NCBI GenBank assembly: GCA_036937835.1
Contig: CM072878.1
Coordinates: 5,356,001-5,420,000, forward strand
Direction: 5' to 3'
DNA length: 64,000 bases
DNA from: Pampus argenteus
Lineage: Eukaryota > Chordata > Actinopteri > Scombriformes > Stromateidae
Position 1 is the stretch's first letter; every line of letters begins with the position of its first letter. The notes beneath the pieces were generated by a model, which saw nothing but the letters and a program-made list of their open reading frames with translations, searched no databases and had not been told where the DNA came from. Position numbers and translations under genes: made by a program. Of this stretch, positions 25,211 through 35,499 are shown piece by piece.

Positions 25211-28200
25211 TTGTCCTCACCATTCCAGCCAGAGTGATAAGTGTGCACTGGACCTGAGTGTGGTTGACATTCTCAAACAGATCGTTGGCCTCAAAGATGT
25301 CATGTGGCTTCAGGCCGTACTCTGTGATTGCACGGACAAAATTCCCAATGTTTTCCAGCTGAAGAAAGCAGACAGAATGGAAAATAGAATTATTTGAGAG
25401 GAGCATCTGTTTGGCCAGTTGCATACAGCCTGATTTGATTCCTTATGTTTCACATGTAAGCTTTATTGGATGCAACAGAATCTGTTTCCTTATCTGATCC
25501 ATATCGGATGTCATTACAGTGTTGTGTGGACACATGAAAGAATAATCGGGATGCTAATATTCAATAATACAATATTTCTATGCTATGATCAGTATTAATA
25601 TATAAAAGATATGCATTTCATCTCTGCATTGCCTGCATAATGTTTTACAGTTGCACTAGTGTTCAAACCTGTAGATGCACTAGTGAATCAAGAAAGTCTG
25701 TATCCTCCCAATATTTTTGAGACAAAAATATTTCAGCATGTTATGGTATTCATTGAAAATCTTGTTTTTGATATCTTCCCCTTTTTTTTATTTACTTGTA
25801 ACGTTTTTAACACATTTCCAATATATTAAAGAACAGCTGCTGTTACAGTCAGCATAGTTTACATTTATAGCTAACTAACATTACACGTTAACATCATCAC
25901 AGCAGAAACAGTTAGTTTGACTATTTTCTTTTAAAATGTGTAAAAAAAAAAAAAAAAAAAAAGACAAACAAAACTGGCAAATGTTCAATAATTCTTCTGT
26001 AGAATTCAATACAATTATTTGGTGCAAAATGATGAAACTATATTGTTAACATTAATAAAATATTTTTGTGGGTTATTTTTGACCCTAAGACCGTAGGTTC
26101 TGATGACCTCTTCATTTTTTGGAACGTTCCTTAATGAACCGTTAAAAGCATGACCCTGACTCTGAGACTAGCAGGACAAATATGGCTTATTTTTTTCATT
26201 GAACTGGATCATTACCTGGTGCCAGTTTTGACTGGAACAGTTGATCTTTCTCACAGAACCTGGCTGGAGAACATTAATGAGTCTATAAAGAGAGAGAGAG
26301 AGAGAGAGAGAAACACAATTTGTATTTTAAAAAAACAAAACAAAAAAAACCAACAAACACCTATCATGGTGCAGATATCAATATAATGAAGTTTCTGTGA
26401 TTCAGTGTATGTTGACAGAAATCCTCCACCTCCACTCACTCGCACAACAAGACTCCATCCTTCAGGCTCTCCATGAAGTTATCCCCGATCCTCTTGCCAG
26501 TCACATCCTGAATCCACAGCCTCAGTTCCTCTTCCTTGTGGGAGTCGTACTTCCCTGCAAGCTGAGGGGGGAGCAGAGGTCAGAGGTCAAACATAAGATC
26601 TGACCATTTCTTTTTATTCTGTTTTGTTACAAACTGATTTTTAGCTCATCAAACTATCCACAACACAGCCCACTCACTACTGAATTTCCTGAGAAGGACG
26701 AAAAAAGAACAAGGGGCTAGTATATTTTGCCCTGTGGGGCTAAAGCAGAATACGGATGTACCTTTTTGTGGAAGAACAAACAGTATTAATGTATGCATCA
26801 AACGGCTCACTGAACTCGTGTAAAAATGATACAGTGGAATATGAATTCCATTTGAGATTATTAAAATTTAGCATTGTATCATGATGTTTGTTTTGCTGGC
26901 GTGCAATTTCCAAATCATTTTTAAGAACTATGCAATTGTGTCTCAATCAGGAATTTCCTAGATAAATATTAATTTATCATTCAATACTTTCAATTTTCAT
27001 GATTAGCTGTCCTGTTATTCACTGAATCTGTTTGGATTAAGTTGATGAATGAAAGGAAAGAAATCACTGCAATTGCACCAATTGAAAACCGACTATTATG
27101 TTCAAAGCAAAGTACATACATGCGTTACACTTACGACTCTGTGGGAAAAATACAGTGAAAGTAGTAGTATGCAACTTTAGATACTGTATATCAAATCAAA
27201 TTTTATTTATATAGCCCAAAATACATTTGTCTCAGAGGGCTTTACAATCTGTACTGGGAGTAACACCCTCTGTCCTTAGACCCTCGATTCGAGTGAGGAA
27301 AAACTTGCCCACCAAAAAACCTTTTAACAGGGAAAAAGGTGGAAGAAACCTCAGGAAGAGCCACAGAGGAGGGATCCCTCTCCCAGAACGGACAGACGCT
27401 GTTTCAATGTTTCATGCCTAATTCTAGGTTTTCAATAACTAAAATAACTGTTCTCATAGGGATGGCATACAATAACTGTACTGTCTGTGAAAGTCTAAGT
27501 GTATAAGAAAAAAAATACTTTGAGATGAGGGGTGTAAAAATAACAGGAGGAAAAAAGAAAATGAAAAAGAACTGGACATTCCTGCATGGAGAAACACACT
27601 GGCCTCCTTTAGCGTCTCTCCATGTATTTCCTTATTGGCACAAACTTGTTGCCCTAATACTTTGAATTCTGGCATGGGGTTTAAGGCTGCTCCACCCCCG
27701 ACCAGCGCACACACACACACACGCACACACACACACACCCTTGTCCCCTTTTCCTGAATGTTCTGCAGATAAGTCTTCACAGTCTGGGATCAGCAGCCAA
27801 CACAAACAAGCATTTCAAAGCAGCAGGGATAGCGTAGCTTCCAGTCCATCACACCAAACTTGGGAGAAACAGCTTTCCCAAACACTCCTCCCTCTCCCTC
27901 CGACTGTCCTGCTCTGCTTCTCCCATTGGCCAGGCTCATATTTCTCCCTTTTCTTTTTCTCGCTTTCTCTCTCCCTCTGGGTTTTCCAGAATCTGCCCTT
28001 TTACAGTTGAGAGTTGACTATTCAGGCAAAACCACTTCTGATAAAGGCAGGCCAAGATCGACAGGTCCTGCTTCCAGTCGAGGTATTTCAGCTCAGAATT
28101 GGATTTTGTTGTGTTGTTCTTTTCATTGTAGAGCTCAAAAAAGCAGCCAGAATTGGTTGTTTTTCTGAGCTTTTAAAGATCTTTTTGACTCACAAAAAAA

Positions 28201-29711
28201 TGAATCACATATAGCATAAAACATATAGGAAAAAACTATTTTTTTGATATTCTTTTATGACAAATGTCAAAAGCTGATGTCAATCATTAAGCCAGTTGTG
28301 GAAATAGTACTTAGATCTTTACGTTAAGTACTAGTACATCTGTTAAAAAAAAAATGCCATTACAAGCAGAATCTGTATTTACACATTACCTCCAAACCAA
28401 CTGGGGGCAGCATATCACTGTTACACTACATTAGCGCCAAATCAATAGTGCATATTCAGCGCTCTGTTAGCTAGCAAACTAGGTATCTAGGATTAGACCA
28501 TGTATTATAGTAATATCATACATGGTCAAATAATAGAGGTTATCCTTTGATAAATAAACAATCTATTCAGTGCCAACGTTGAGTTGAATAAATCTAACCT
28601 AGAAGACGAAGTGCTACTTCATCCTCTCCTGTTGGGCTGAGGGCACACTGGACACTGCAGTGAATCACTATCGCCCCTTACATAAACCTTACTTACTTTG
28701 ATTTATATTCTCGTTAATTACTTTACCTCTTTGGAAATCATCTGACAAGTTTTGAGGATAAAGTCCCTCTTTTATAGAACTGGTAACAACTCTGAAATGT
28801 AACAAGGAGCCCACTGCTTTGGTCATAAGGCAACATTTATCTTAAATCGTGTATTGTATTTTATAAGCATTTAACCTGAGTTTATGTTCAGTCTTCATAA
28901 TACAAACCGCAGCTGTCAAATAGGCTGAATGTAATGGAGTAAAAAGTAGTGAAATGTAGTGAAGTATAAAAAGTATTCAGATCAAAACATCAAGTTCTAT
29001 ACCGCGGTTTCATTTAGGCAAAGTTATTGTACAGCTGTGTGTGTTTAGAGATGTTTGCCTTCTTTGGTAATATTTAAAAAAATGTTTTTGTGTGATAAAA
29101 AAAAAAGATAATAGAAAAAGCTCCACTGACATTATTTCTTCTCTCCTCCAGCCGTTTAAAATAGATCCCGTGTGTGAGCTGCTGGCACGGCTTTGTTTCT
29201 GCCATCTATCAGATGCATTCCTGTCCACCTGTGTTCTGTCAGGACAGTGTTTTGTCGTTCTTGACTCCAATGTAAACTGTTTAGAGTAAGGACACTTTCT
29301 CAAGTTCTAAGTCAGAGCCTGGTCACTCCTTAAAAGGCCATTAGATTATGCTGATATACCTGTCAGTCTCTCTGCTGCATTCCTGCTCCTCTCTGATGTC
29401 ATGCTGCTGGAACTCACCATTCCTGCATGACCAGTGAAAACCTCCTACTCAGCTGTTTGTTACCTGGAAATGTTCATATTCCCTCCTGGCTAACGTCCGA
29501 CTGTGAACATAATCCACTAACTGACATACAGAGCAGCAAAATAACTGCCAAAATGTCAAACCTCCATTCCTGACTGTGACCCTACTGACATTGAATAACA
29601 GCAGTGAGAGGAATGTGGGATTCGTTGTGTGTACAGTACACTTCTGTGTGAGATTAAAGCACTGATGAGAGATGGCGGTATTCAGGGAAGAGCCAACTTC
29701 ACTCCAGGACA

Positions 29712-29743
<32 letters not shown>

Positions 29744-31174
29744 CCGGGTGTTAGAATAGTCACAGACTGACCTTTCTCATTCTGAACACAGACTGTCAGC
29801 AGCTCTAACTGAATCCCAACATACCGGGTGTCATTCAGTGGTGGAATTAAACTGTACCTGAGTCCAAATTTGAGGTACAGTACAAGTCAAACACTCCTTG
29901 AATGGGAAGGAGTGTCCAAATGTTTGACTGGTACTGTATGTAAATTTGACTATTTCTACTTACTACATTGTATAGGGAAATATACGTTTTACTCTACAGA
30001 TGAATATTTTACACACATGTAAAGTATACTTAACTTATAAAAATTGGATACATCTTTATAGATTAAGAAAGCAACAGTGTACGAAATAGTTAAAATTAGC
30101 TCCAACTTGACTCCTGGCTACATCTTTATGCTGCTTACATATTAATGCAACAGAAATAATAATAATAATAATAATAATACAACTTTGATGTATAAAAGTA
30201 CATTGTGCATTGATATTTTAAGTATGTTTTGCTAGTAATACTTCTTTTTACTTAAAATACTTTGGATGTTACTTTTTGTAAGTAAAGGATATGAATATTT
30301 CAACCTAAATAAACTCTCACTAAAAACTCAAAATTAAGTTTTGCAAACCAAGCTTTACTTAAAAAAGTATCTTCATATACACTTTAATTTATTTTTTTTT
30401 AAAAGCCATAACTTTACTGTCCAGCATGGTTTCTAAATATTAATAAATAAATTCATTAATAAATAGATTAATGAACACTTGAATAATAGCGCATACAAGG
30501 CAAACTTCCTCACCCTCGTGCTGCACTCTCAGACTAATAATGGCCTGACCCCTTCATAATCACTCCAATTATTTGGCCAGTAAGACTTACTTTCAGCTCC
30601 TAAACAATCACCTCCCCCACTGTGTGATCTATTAGCAAAAAGGCAGGAGTGGGTCAACAGAGCTGTTTCCCCAAGCACACAACATGGAAACAAAACTGAA
30701 ACGAAATCTAATTTAAGATGTATACATCTGCCTTTATATAAAACTCATCCTATTTCCTGCTAACACACTCCTGTTGTGTTCTTTTCTATCTATGATGCAG
30801 CAGAGGCCAACATGTTGCTCCTTACCAAGGTTTCATCCACCATCATCCCATATTTTCTCCATACCAAGGGCCCAATTATGTAAACACACTTCATAGGATG
30901 CTGTTTGAAACACTATCTTAGATTTTGTTATACTTTCATGATATCCTGTCACAGTGGGATTAGTAGAAGGATTACAGTATTATTCGTCATGCTGGGGCCC
31001 CTTCATGGGCCCTTAGTGGACCCCTGACTCCACTTGAGGAGCTAATGCTCCCCTTTCAATGTGTCTATATTGTAGCAACAAACTTTATAATACTATGGAA
31101 AAAGGGAAACCTACCTTACTCTTGACCTCTGCAGACAGTCCGAAGGCCGGGCCGCTCCTGAAATGTGTTGACAT
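23232..31174 (-). CDS. cnn1: Calponin 1 (smooth-muscle-type actin-binding protein)
   Basis: Calponin binds F-actin, tropomyosin and calmodulin and restrains actomyosin activity in smooth muscle. Seven coding exons on the minus strand: 31174-31115, 26561-26440, 26282-26216, 25358-25221, 24781-24665, 24316-24170 and 23477-23232. All junctions are in phase, giving 298 aa (human CNN1 297). Domains: start MSTHFRSGPAFGLSAEVKSK, a CH domain at about 28-130, then three calponin repeats of the SLQMGTNKxASQ type from about 165, 205 and 244. KLREGRNIIGLQMGTNK and GLPRQVYD are CNN1-like, and Ser176 corresponds to the regulatory Ser175 of mammals. The last ~25 residues (YYNNGSEVEFDGYNQYSD) are acidic, more like CNN3. 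With elof1 next door as in human 19p13.2, I call cnn1 rather than cnn3. Repeats lie beside two splice sites (see findings). Confidence 0.93.
25175..25209. repeat. (GT)n microsatellite next to cnn1 exon 4
   Basis: Read on the minus (transcribed) strand this is a CA repeat starting about 11 nt after the 5' splice site of cnn1 exon 4 (exon end 25221, donor GTGAGG). Confidence 0.95.
26289..26311. repeat. (AG)n tract forming the polypyrimidine tract of cnn1 exon 3
   Basis: On the transcribed strand it is (CT)n ending six nt before the TATAG 3' splice site of the 67-nt exon 26216-26282. Confidence 0.95.
27185..27420. repeat. Dispersed repeat, copy 2 of 3
   Basis: Shares 'gagggctttacaatctgtac', 'gaggaaaaacttgcccacca', 'aaaaaaccttttaacaggga' and 'gaagagccacagaggaggga' with the copy at 33686. 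It lies in cnn1 intron 1. Open frames read here are repeat-derived. Confidence 0.85.
27706..27738. repeat. (CA)n microsatellite
   Basis: CA tract with one G interruption in cnn1 intron 1. Confidence 0.95.
28290..28990. repeat. Possible old copy of the GTAAAAGTA-type dispersed repeat
   Basis: Starts 'cagttgtggaaatagtactt' and ends 'taaaaagtattcagatcaaa', both resembling pieces at 17655-17870 and 29835-30310. The middle is strongly diverged and the limits are approximate. In cnn1 intron 1. Confidence 0.4.
29328..29337. promoter_or_regulatory. CArG box (SRF site) in cnn1 intron 1
   Basis: CCTTAAAAGG matches the serum-response-factor consensus CC(A/T)6GG exactly. MCAT (CATTCC) motifs for TEAD factors follow at about 29379, 29418 and 29565. 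Mammalian Cnn1 is known to be driven by CArG boxes including intronic ones, so placement fits; binding itself is inferred. Confidence 0.6.
29711..29743. repeat. (GAT)n microsatellite
   Basis: About ten GAT units in cnn1 intron 1; the poly-serine frame read on the minus strand is an artefact. Confidence 0.96.
29835..30310. repeat. Dispersed repeat 'cagtggtggaa' family
   Basis: Begins 'cagtggtggaattaaactgt', continues with 'ctatttctacttactacat' and ends 'gttactttttgtaagtaaag'. I recognise this motif series from fish genomes. It includes a short (AAT)n tract (30155-30179) and contains the Tc1-like element at 29876-29938. Confidence 0.5.
29876..29938. mobile_element. Miniature Tc1/mariner-like inverted-repeat element
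   Basis: A 63-bp unit flanked by TA on both sides. The left end CAGTACAAGTCAAAC and right end (complement CAGTACCAGTCAAAC) are inverted repeats with one mismatch. TA target sites are the Tc1/mariner rule. The same end sequence recurs at 16380. It is a fold-back remnant without coding capacity. Confidence 0.7.
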
Positions 31175-31450
31175 TGTGTTGTTTTTGTCTATATACAGTG
31201 AGGAAAGAGGGGAGCTTTAAAAACGGAGCAGCAGGTTTCAGTTCTCTGTCCGGGGCAGAGGGGGAGCACACGGAAACAGTCCCAAACAAATCCGTGGGTA
31301 TCTCCTTTTATTCTTCGTAGTCGTGCTCGGACCTGCTGCTGCTGGTGAGGCGTTTGGGCAACTTTCCGACACTTTTCTGAATCTGTTTTAAACTCTTCCC
31401 ATGTGTGTGCTCTCTGATTGGCCGCGGCCACCGTCCAATCCAGACGCAGC
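31175..31450 (-). promoter_or_regulatory. cnn1: cnn1 promoter and 5' UTR region
   Basis: The cnn1 ATG (31174) is in the first recognised exon, so the leader continues directly upstream. A CCAAT box on the minus strand (ATTGG at about 31416 on plus) and a GCCGCGGCC stretch lie about 245 bp upstream. No TATA box is evident. Confidence 0.45.
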
Positions 31451-31499
31451 CAACTCTCTGATCGGTAGGGGGAGGGGTTGGGGTGATGTCACCGCTCCG

Positions 31500-32640
31500 G
31501 TATTAGATTTAATCAGTGTCACTTTTTCCACATTCATGTAAGTTATGGATGCTTTTTACTCGTGTTCAGAGGCACTTTTGATCAAGTTATGTCATATGTC
31601 ATGTCATATTCAGTTATCAGTCATAGCTTTAAAATGCACATCAGTATCAATATCAAACACCCCCCATTTAATTTAACTGTGATGAATATATTATATATTA
31701 CAATAAAATATGCAAGTATACTGTATGTAAATCCATAATATCATGGTATCCTACAAAATAAGAAAGGTAATAAAAAACATGAAAAAAGTACAAGCTTATG
31801 AAATTATTTGTACATGATGTGGACAATGATATGAGTCAATAATAACCATCAATACCTATGTGTGTAATTAGGCAAAGTGTATCTCAAGTTGAATAATTTT
31901 GGCAGGTATTTGGTCATAAGACAAAGTTTTGCGCTTGATGATGATGTTAAATGAACAATAAGTGAATCAATGATGTCCTGAATCCTTTCCTTGCATATCT
32001 GTGGCAAATGTCAAGGTCATCAATTTTAGAGTTTTAGTGAAAGGTGAAAAAAACTAAAATGTGAACTTCATGGCAGCACTAAGGAAAAGTCATTAGGATA
32101 TTTCATATTTCATGGTAATCAATCCAATTGTATTTAAGATTTTTTAGTCCGAAGTGGTGGACCAATACACAGACCAACATCCATATTCCATGTCATCCAA
32201 GACATATTTATTCATGTGATGTTCTCCTAAAAGGTAGGATACATTTAGTAGATGTTGTGACATTTTCAATACTATCCCACAAGTGGAGTTGCCCAGCTGG
32301 AATTTATGATATTCAAATTGCCACACTTTAAGAACCTTACAGATCAGGTTTTGCTTTACCTGCATTACACTAGAGGAGTATTGATAAAATCCCCATAACT
32401 GTTTCACTTTCAAAGGTCGTTGGCAACATTATATACTGGTTTCTGCATATTCTTCACAAATCTCTCTTCACACCATTAACCACAACAACTAGAACACTAA
32501 CCAACAAACAACCATCAGCATGTAGGTGACAATGAGCTGAAACACATTCAGTTCATTCTTTAATTGAAAAAGCCCAACAGATGATCATTTAGTATATTTT
32601 ACATCTGGGCACCAAGACCGGAAACTGTTCAAAACAGCTT
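31500..32640. other. Intergenic sequence upstream of cnn1
   Basis: AT-rich sequence without exon, RNA gene or recognisable transposon; small open frames at 32128-32413 resemble nothing known. Confidence 0.5.
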
Positions 32641-32649
32641 GCCAAGAGT

Positions 32650-32806
32650 TGGGTAAGAAGATTGATCCCACTCTCAAGTGCACCTCGGCAGTGCACAGGC
32701 CTCTCCAGCTACCAGCCCACCTTCCTTTTTTTTGGTCCATGTGGGACTTGAACCGCCACCCTCCGGTTTCCAAGCTAAGTCCCTATGGACTGAGCTACTG
32801 CCACCA
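32650..32806 (-). mobile_element. tRNA-derived SINE
   Basis: On the minus strand the head at about 32803-32735 has an A box (TAGCTCAGTCCATAGGG) and a B box (GGTTCAAGTCCC) at tRNA-like spacing, but it does not fold as an intact tRNA. A tRNA-unrelated body follows ('ggtgggctggtagctggaga', 'gcactgccgaggtgcacttg'), a combination common in fish SINEs. The element is 5'-complete and truncated or diverged at its 3' end near 32650. Confidence 0.75.
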
Positions 32807-33685
32807 AAATATAAAGCTACCGTTAGCAACTTAGCCTAGCAGACAACATTATCCACCACGTGAAACCAAATACACATTTTATGAGATAAAAGTGAAAAAA
32901 AAACTCTTCTCTCTGACACATAGCTGCAAGAATAAGCAATTTTTTTAAAATGTGAAAGTCAAACTTTTCCTTTAAGTAAACATATTTTTATTACAAGGAG
33001 GAGAAACCTGAAAATGTTAAGTTTAAAATGTTAAAATGTTCTGAATCTTTCCTCTCCAGTTCTCATATCCAGAATATACAGTGTATGTACTATATACACA
33101 TTCACTGCTGTGGGATTAATTGCAGCATATTTGACATGTGTTTGCCTGCAAATGGAAGCTACTGTGGGACTTCTGACATCACTCTGGGAACAATGAGGTA
33201 GTTTTCTATTTTACTGCAGTGTGTTACTCCTCTCTCTCAGCCATAGGCGGGCAGGCGGAGGACAAGGACAAGAATGATTCAGGGGATCTGAGGGACAGTG
33301 GGGGGCCAGGGAGGCAACTCAGCTGCTCCCCAGAGAGCATGATTCACCCTCTGCTCTCTCTTTTGTGTGTGTTTGTGTATGTGTCACTACCAGACACATG
33401 GCCGGCATGGCGGACGGAGCCGGAGAGGAACATTCTGGAAAAGGCCAGGGATAGCTGGATGAAAGAGGGGCAGAGAGAGCTGAGTTACGGTACACGAAAT
33501 ATGTGGCTGTACAACACTACAGTTGTGTTCACAATGTAACACACTGCAGATATTTCTTGGAATCAACGTGCCAGGTGACTGAAAATAAAAAAAACACACA
33601 TCACATGACCTTTTCTACAGCAAATAGAGAAAATTAGTTTTACTTCAATTGAGTCCAACAGCTAGTATTGATTACACAGATGCAA

Positions 33686-34340
33686 ATCAAATTCAAATCA
33701 AATCACATTTTATTTGTATAGCCCAAAGTCACAAAATACATTTGTTGCAGAGGGCTTTACAATCTGTACAGGGAGTGACACCCTCTGTCCTTAGACCCTC
33801 GGTTCGAGTGAGGAAAAACTTGCCCACCAAAAAACCTTTTAACAGGGAAACAAGGTGAAAGAAACCTCAGGAAGAGCCACAGAGGAGGGATCAGACGTGC
33901 AATGGATGTCGCATGTACAGAACAAATCAACACACACATATTGTACAATTACAATGGATGATAAAATTAGAATGGGTTGCAATGAATGACGAATTATTAC
34001 GGTAGCAGTGGACCCTGTAATAGAGAGACACAGATGCACAGCAGCAGCAAATCATTAACTAACTATAAACTGTGATGGAGGTATGGTAACAATGATGACG
34101 GTGACAAAACATGCAGTGGACGTTGCGCAGGACCACAGCAGCAGCCACAATCCACGAGAACCTGCTGGACGAGAGAGCACAGAAACTCCGGGGAAGAAGT
34201 TTAGTCAGTAACATGCATTAGCGGTGGGGGAGGGGGGAGTCACCCGGCAGTCTAGTCCTAATACAGATTAAGATGCAGTATGATGGACAAATGTGATTGA
34301 AAGAGAGTAGTGGGTGTAATGTTCAAGGATTTATCCTCTA
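33686..34340. repeat. Dispersed repeat, copy 3 of 3 (longest)
   Basis: Begins with the tcaaat-rich 'cacattttatttgtatagcc', carries all motifs of the copies at 20347 and 27185, and extends into 'caggaccacagcagcagcca' and 'cagaaactccggggaagaag'. It is the longest copy in the window. 'ggttcgagtgagg' looks like a B box but no A box precedes it. Confidence 0.8.
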
Positions 34341-34751
34341 ATACCACTGAGATATGATATCTTAACTTTGTGTTCTACAACAGGTGCCTATAGAGAGATA
34401 ACACTACAGACAGCCTGATGAGCACCATGGCCGTGGCTACCTTTAAAGACACCGAGGTCACGTCTTCTGTAATATTTTACCAACATAAGAAGAAATGTAA
34501 GTTCAGGAATCACACGTGGCACTGATAAGCTCAATAACAAGCTAATAATCAAAGCAAAATCCAGAAACACCATAATGAACCTCATAAACTGGTTAATCTT
34601 CTTCCTCATACTATTAAAATACAGTCAAAGTTTTGTTTTCGTTATTTGTAATGTTTCTAAGATGAATCAAGATTATCAAAGCACAGTAAAGTATCATACA
34701 CAGCTTGCTAGGATATAGAAAACTGCATAAAAAAACTCAAAATGTTCACAG

Positions 34752-34785
<34 letters not shown>

Positions 34786-34794
34786 ACACACACT
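34752..34794. repeat. (CA)n microsatellite
   Basis: CA tract with one TA interruption. Confidence 0.95.
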
Positions 34795-34845
34795 CTTATA
34801 AACATTTCACAGAGAAGAAGAAGCACACACATGGAATTTGGACAC

Positions 34846-34851
34846 TTTATT
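34846..34851 (-). terminator. Orphan poly(A) signal
   Basis: AATAAA on the minus strand in the context CCCAAATAAAGTGTCC, followed by a TGTGTGTG-type stretch about 25-30 nt downstream, a good poly(A)-site layout. No coding exon was found upstream of it on this strand. Confidence 0.4.
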
Positions 34852-35424
34852 TGGGCATGATGGGAGAAGGGACGGGCCTAAGCTGGCTGGGAGAGGGATA
34901 CAGATGTAATGTCTTATGAAAGAGGAATCCCTCACACTAAAAATAACAAGACTACAGACTGATATTCACTGCAAGGTAGACTTTGCTGTTTACGTTGGCA
35001 TCTAAGTTCATCTAACACTTTGGTTAGTTGTCCACTTCTGGGTGCATTTACTGCCTTGCAAAGTGATGGTAGCTGATGAGTGAAGAAAGCTCATTTGTCA
35101 CTATTTTATCAAGTGGAAGGAGAAATTCTGTGATAATGTGATTTGTATTTACAGTGTTCTTACTTCAAACAGCTGTTGGTGTTTTATGAGACTGTGTTTT
35201 TCAGTGACTTAGTTCGGTTGGCAAGAGCAGTTTAACTGTTTACTCCTGATTTACAATTTCTAATTTCTCCTGGGAAATATACACACAGAAAAAGTTTCGT
35301 GAGAGTTTCGAGGATGAAAACTGTTTAGGGAGAAAGATGCAAAAACACAGAACACAGTTTTCGGAAACTCAGAAGGGCATTTCCACAGTAAGCCGTTTCT
35401 CCCTCCCTCCAACTAGCCAGCGAC

Positions 35425-35460
35425 CCTTCTCCTCACTCCACTCCGTCTGGCTATTTATGG
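35425..35460 (-). promoter_or_regulatory. TATA/CArG-like element upstream of cnn1
   Basis: Minus-strand CCATAAATAG (35460-35451) is one base from a CArG box and also resembles a TATA or MEF2 site. It lies about 4.3 kb upstream of the cnn1 start. It could be a distal muscle element or the promoter of a short transcript ending at 34846. Confidence 0.3.
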
Positions 35461-35499
35461 TAGAAGGCCTCAAGATCCTACGTAACTGAGAGGGAGAGA

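Noticed and set aside
32735..32803. A tRNA gene on the minus strand
   Set aside because: A and B boxes are present, but the acceptor and anticodon stems do not pair and a SINE body follows; it is a SINE head.
33786..33812. B-box-like sequence in the three-copy dispersed repeat suggesting a tRNA-derived element
   Set aside because: No A box at the expected distance upstream in any of the three copies.
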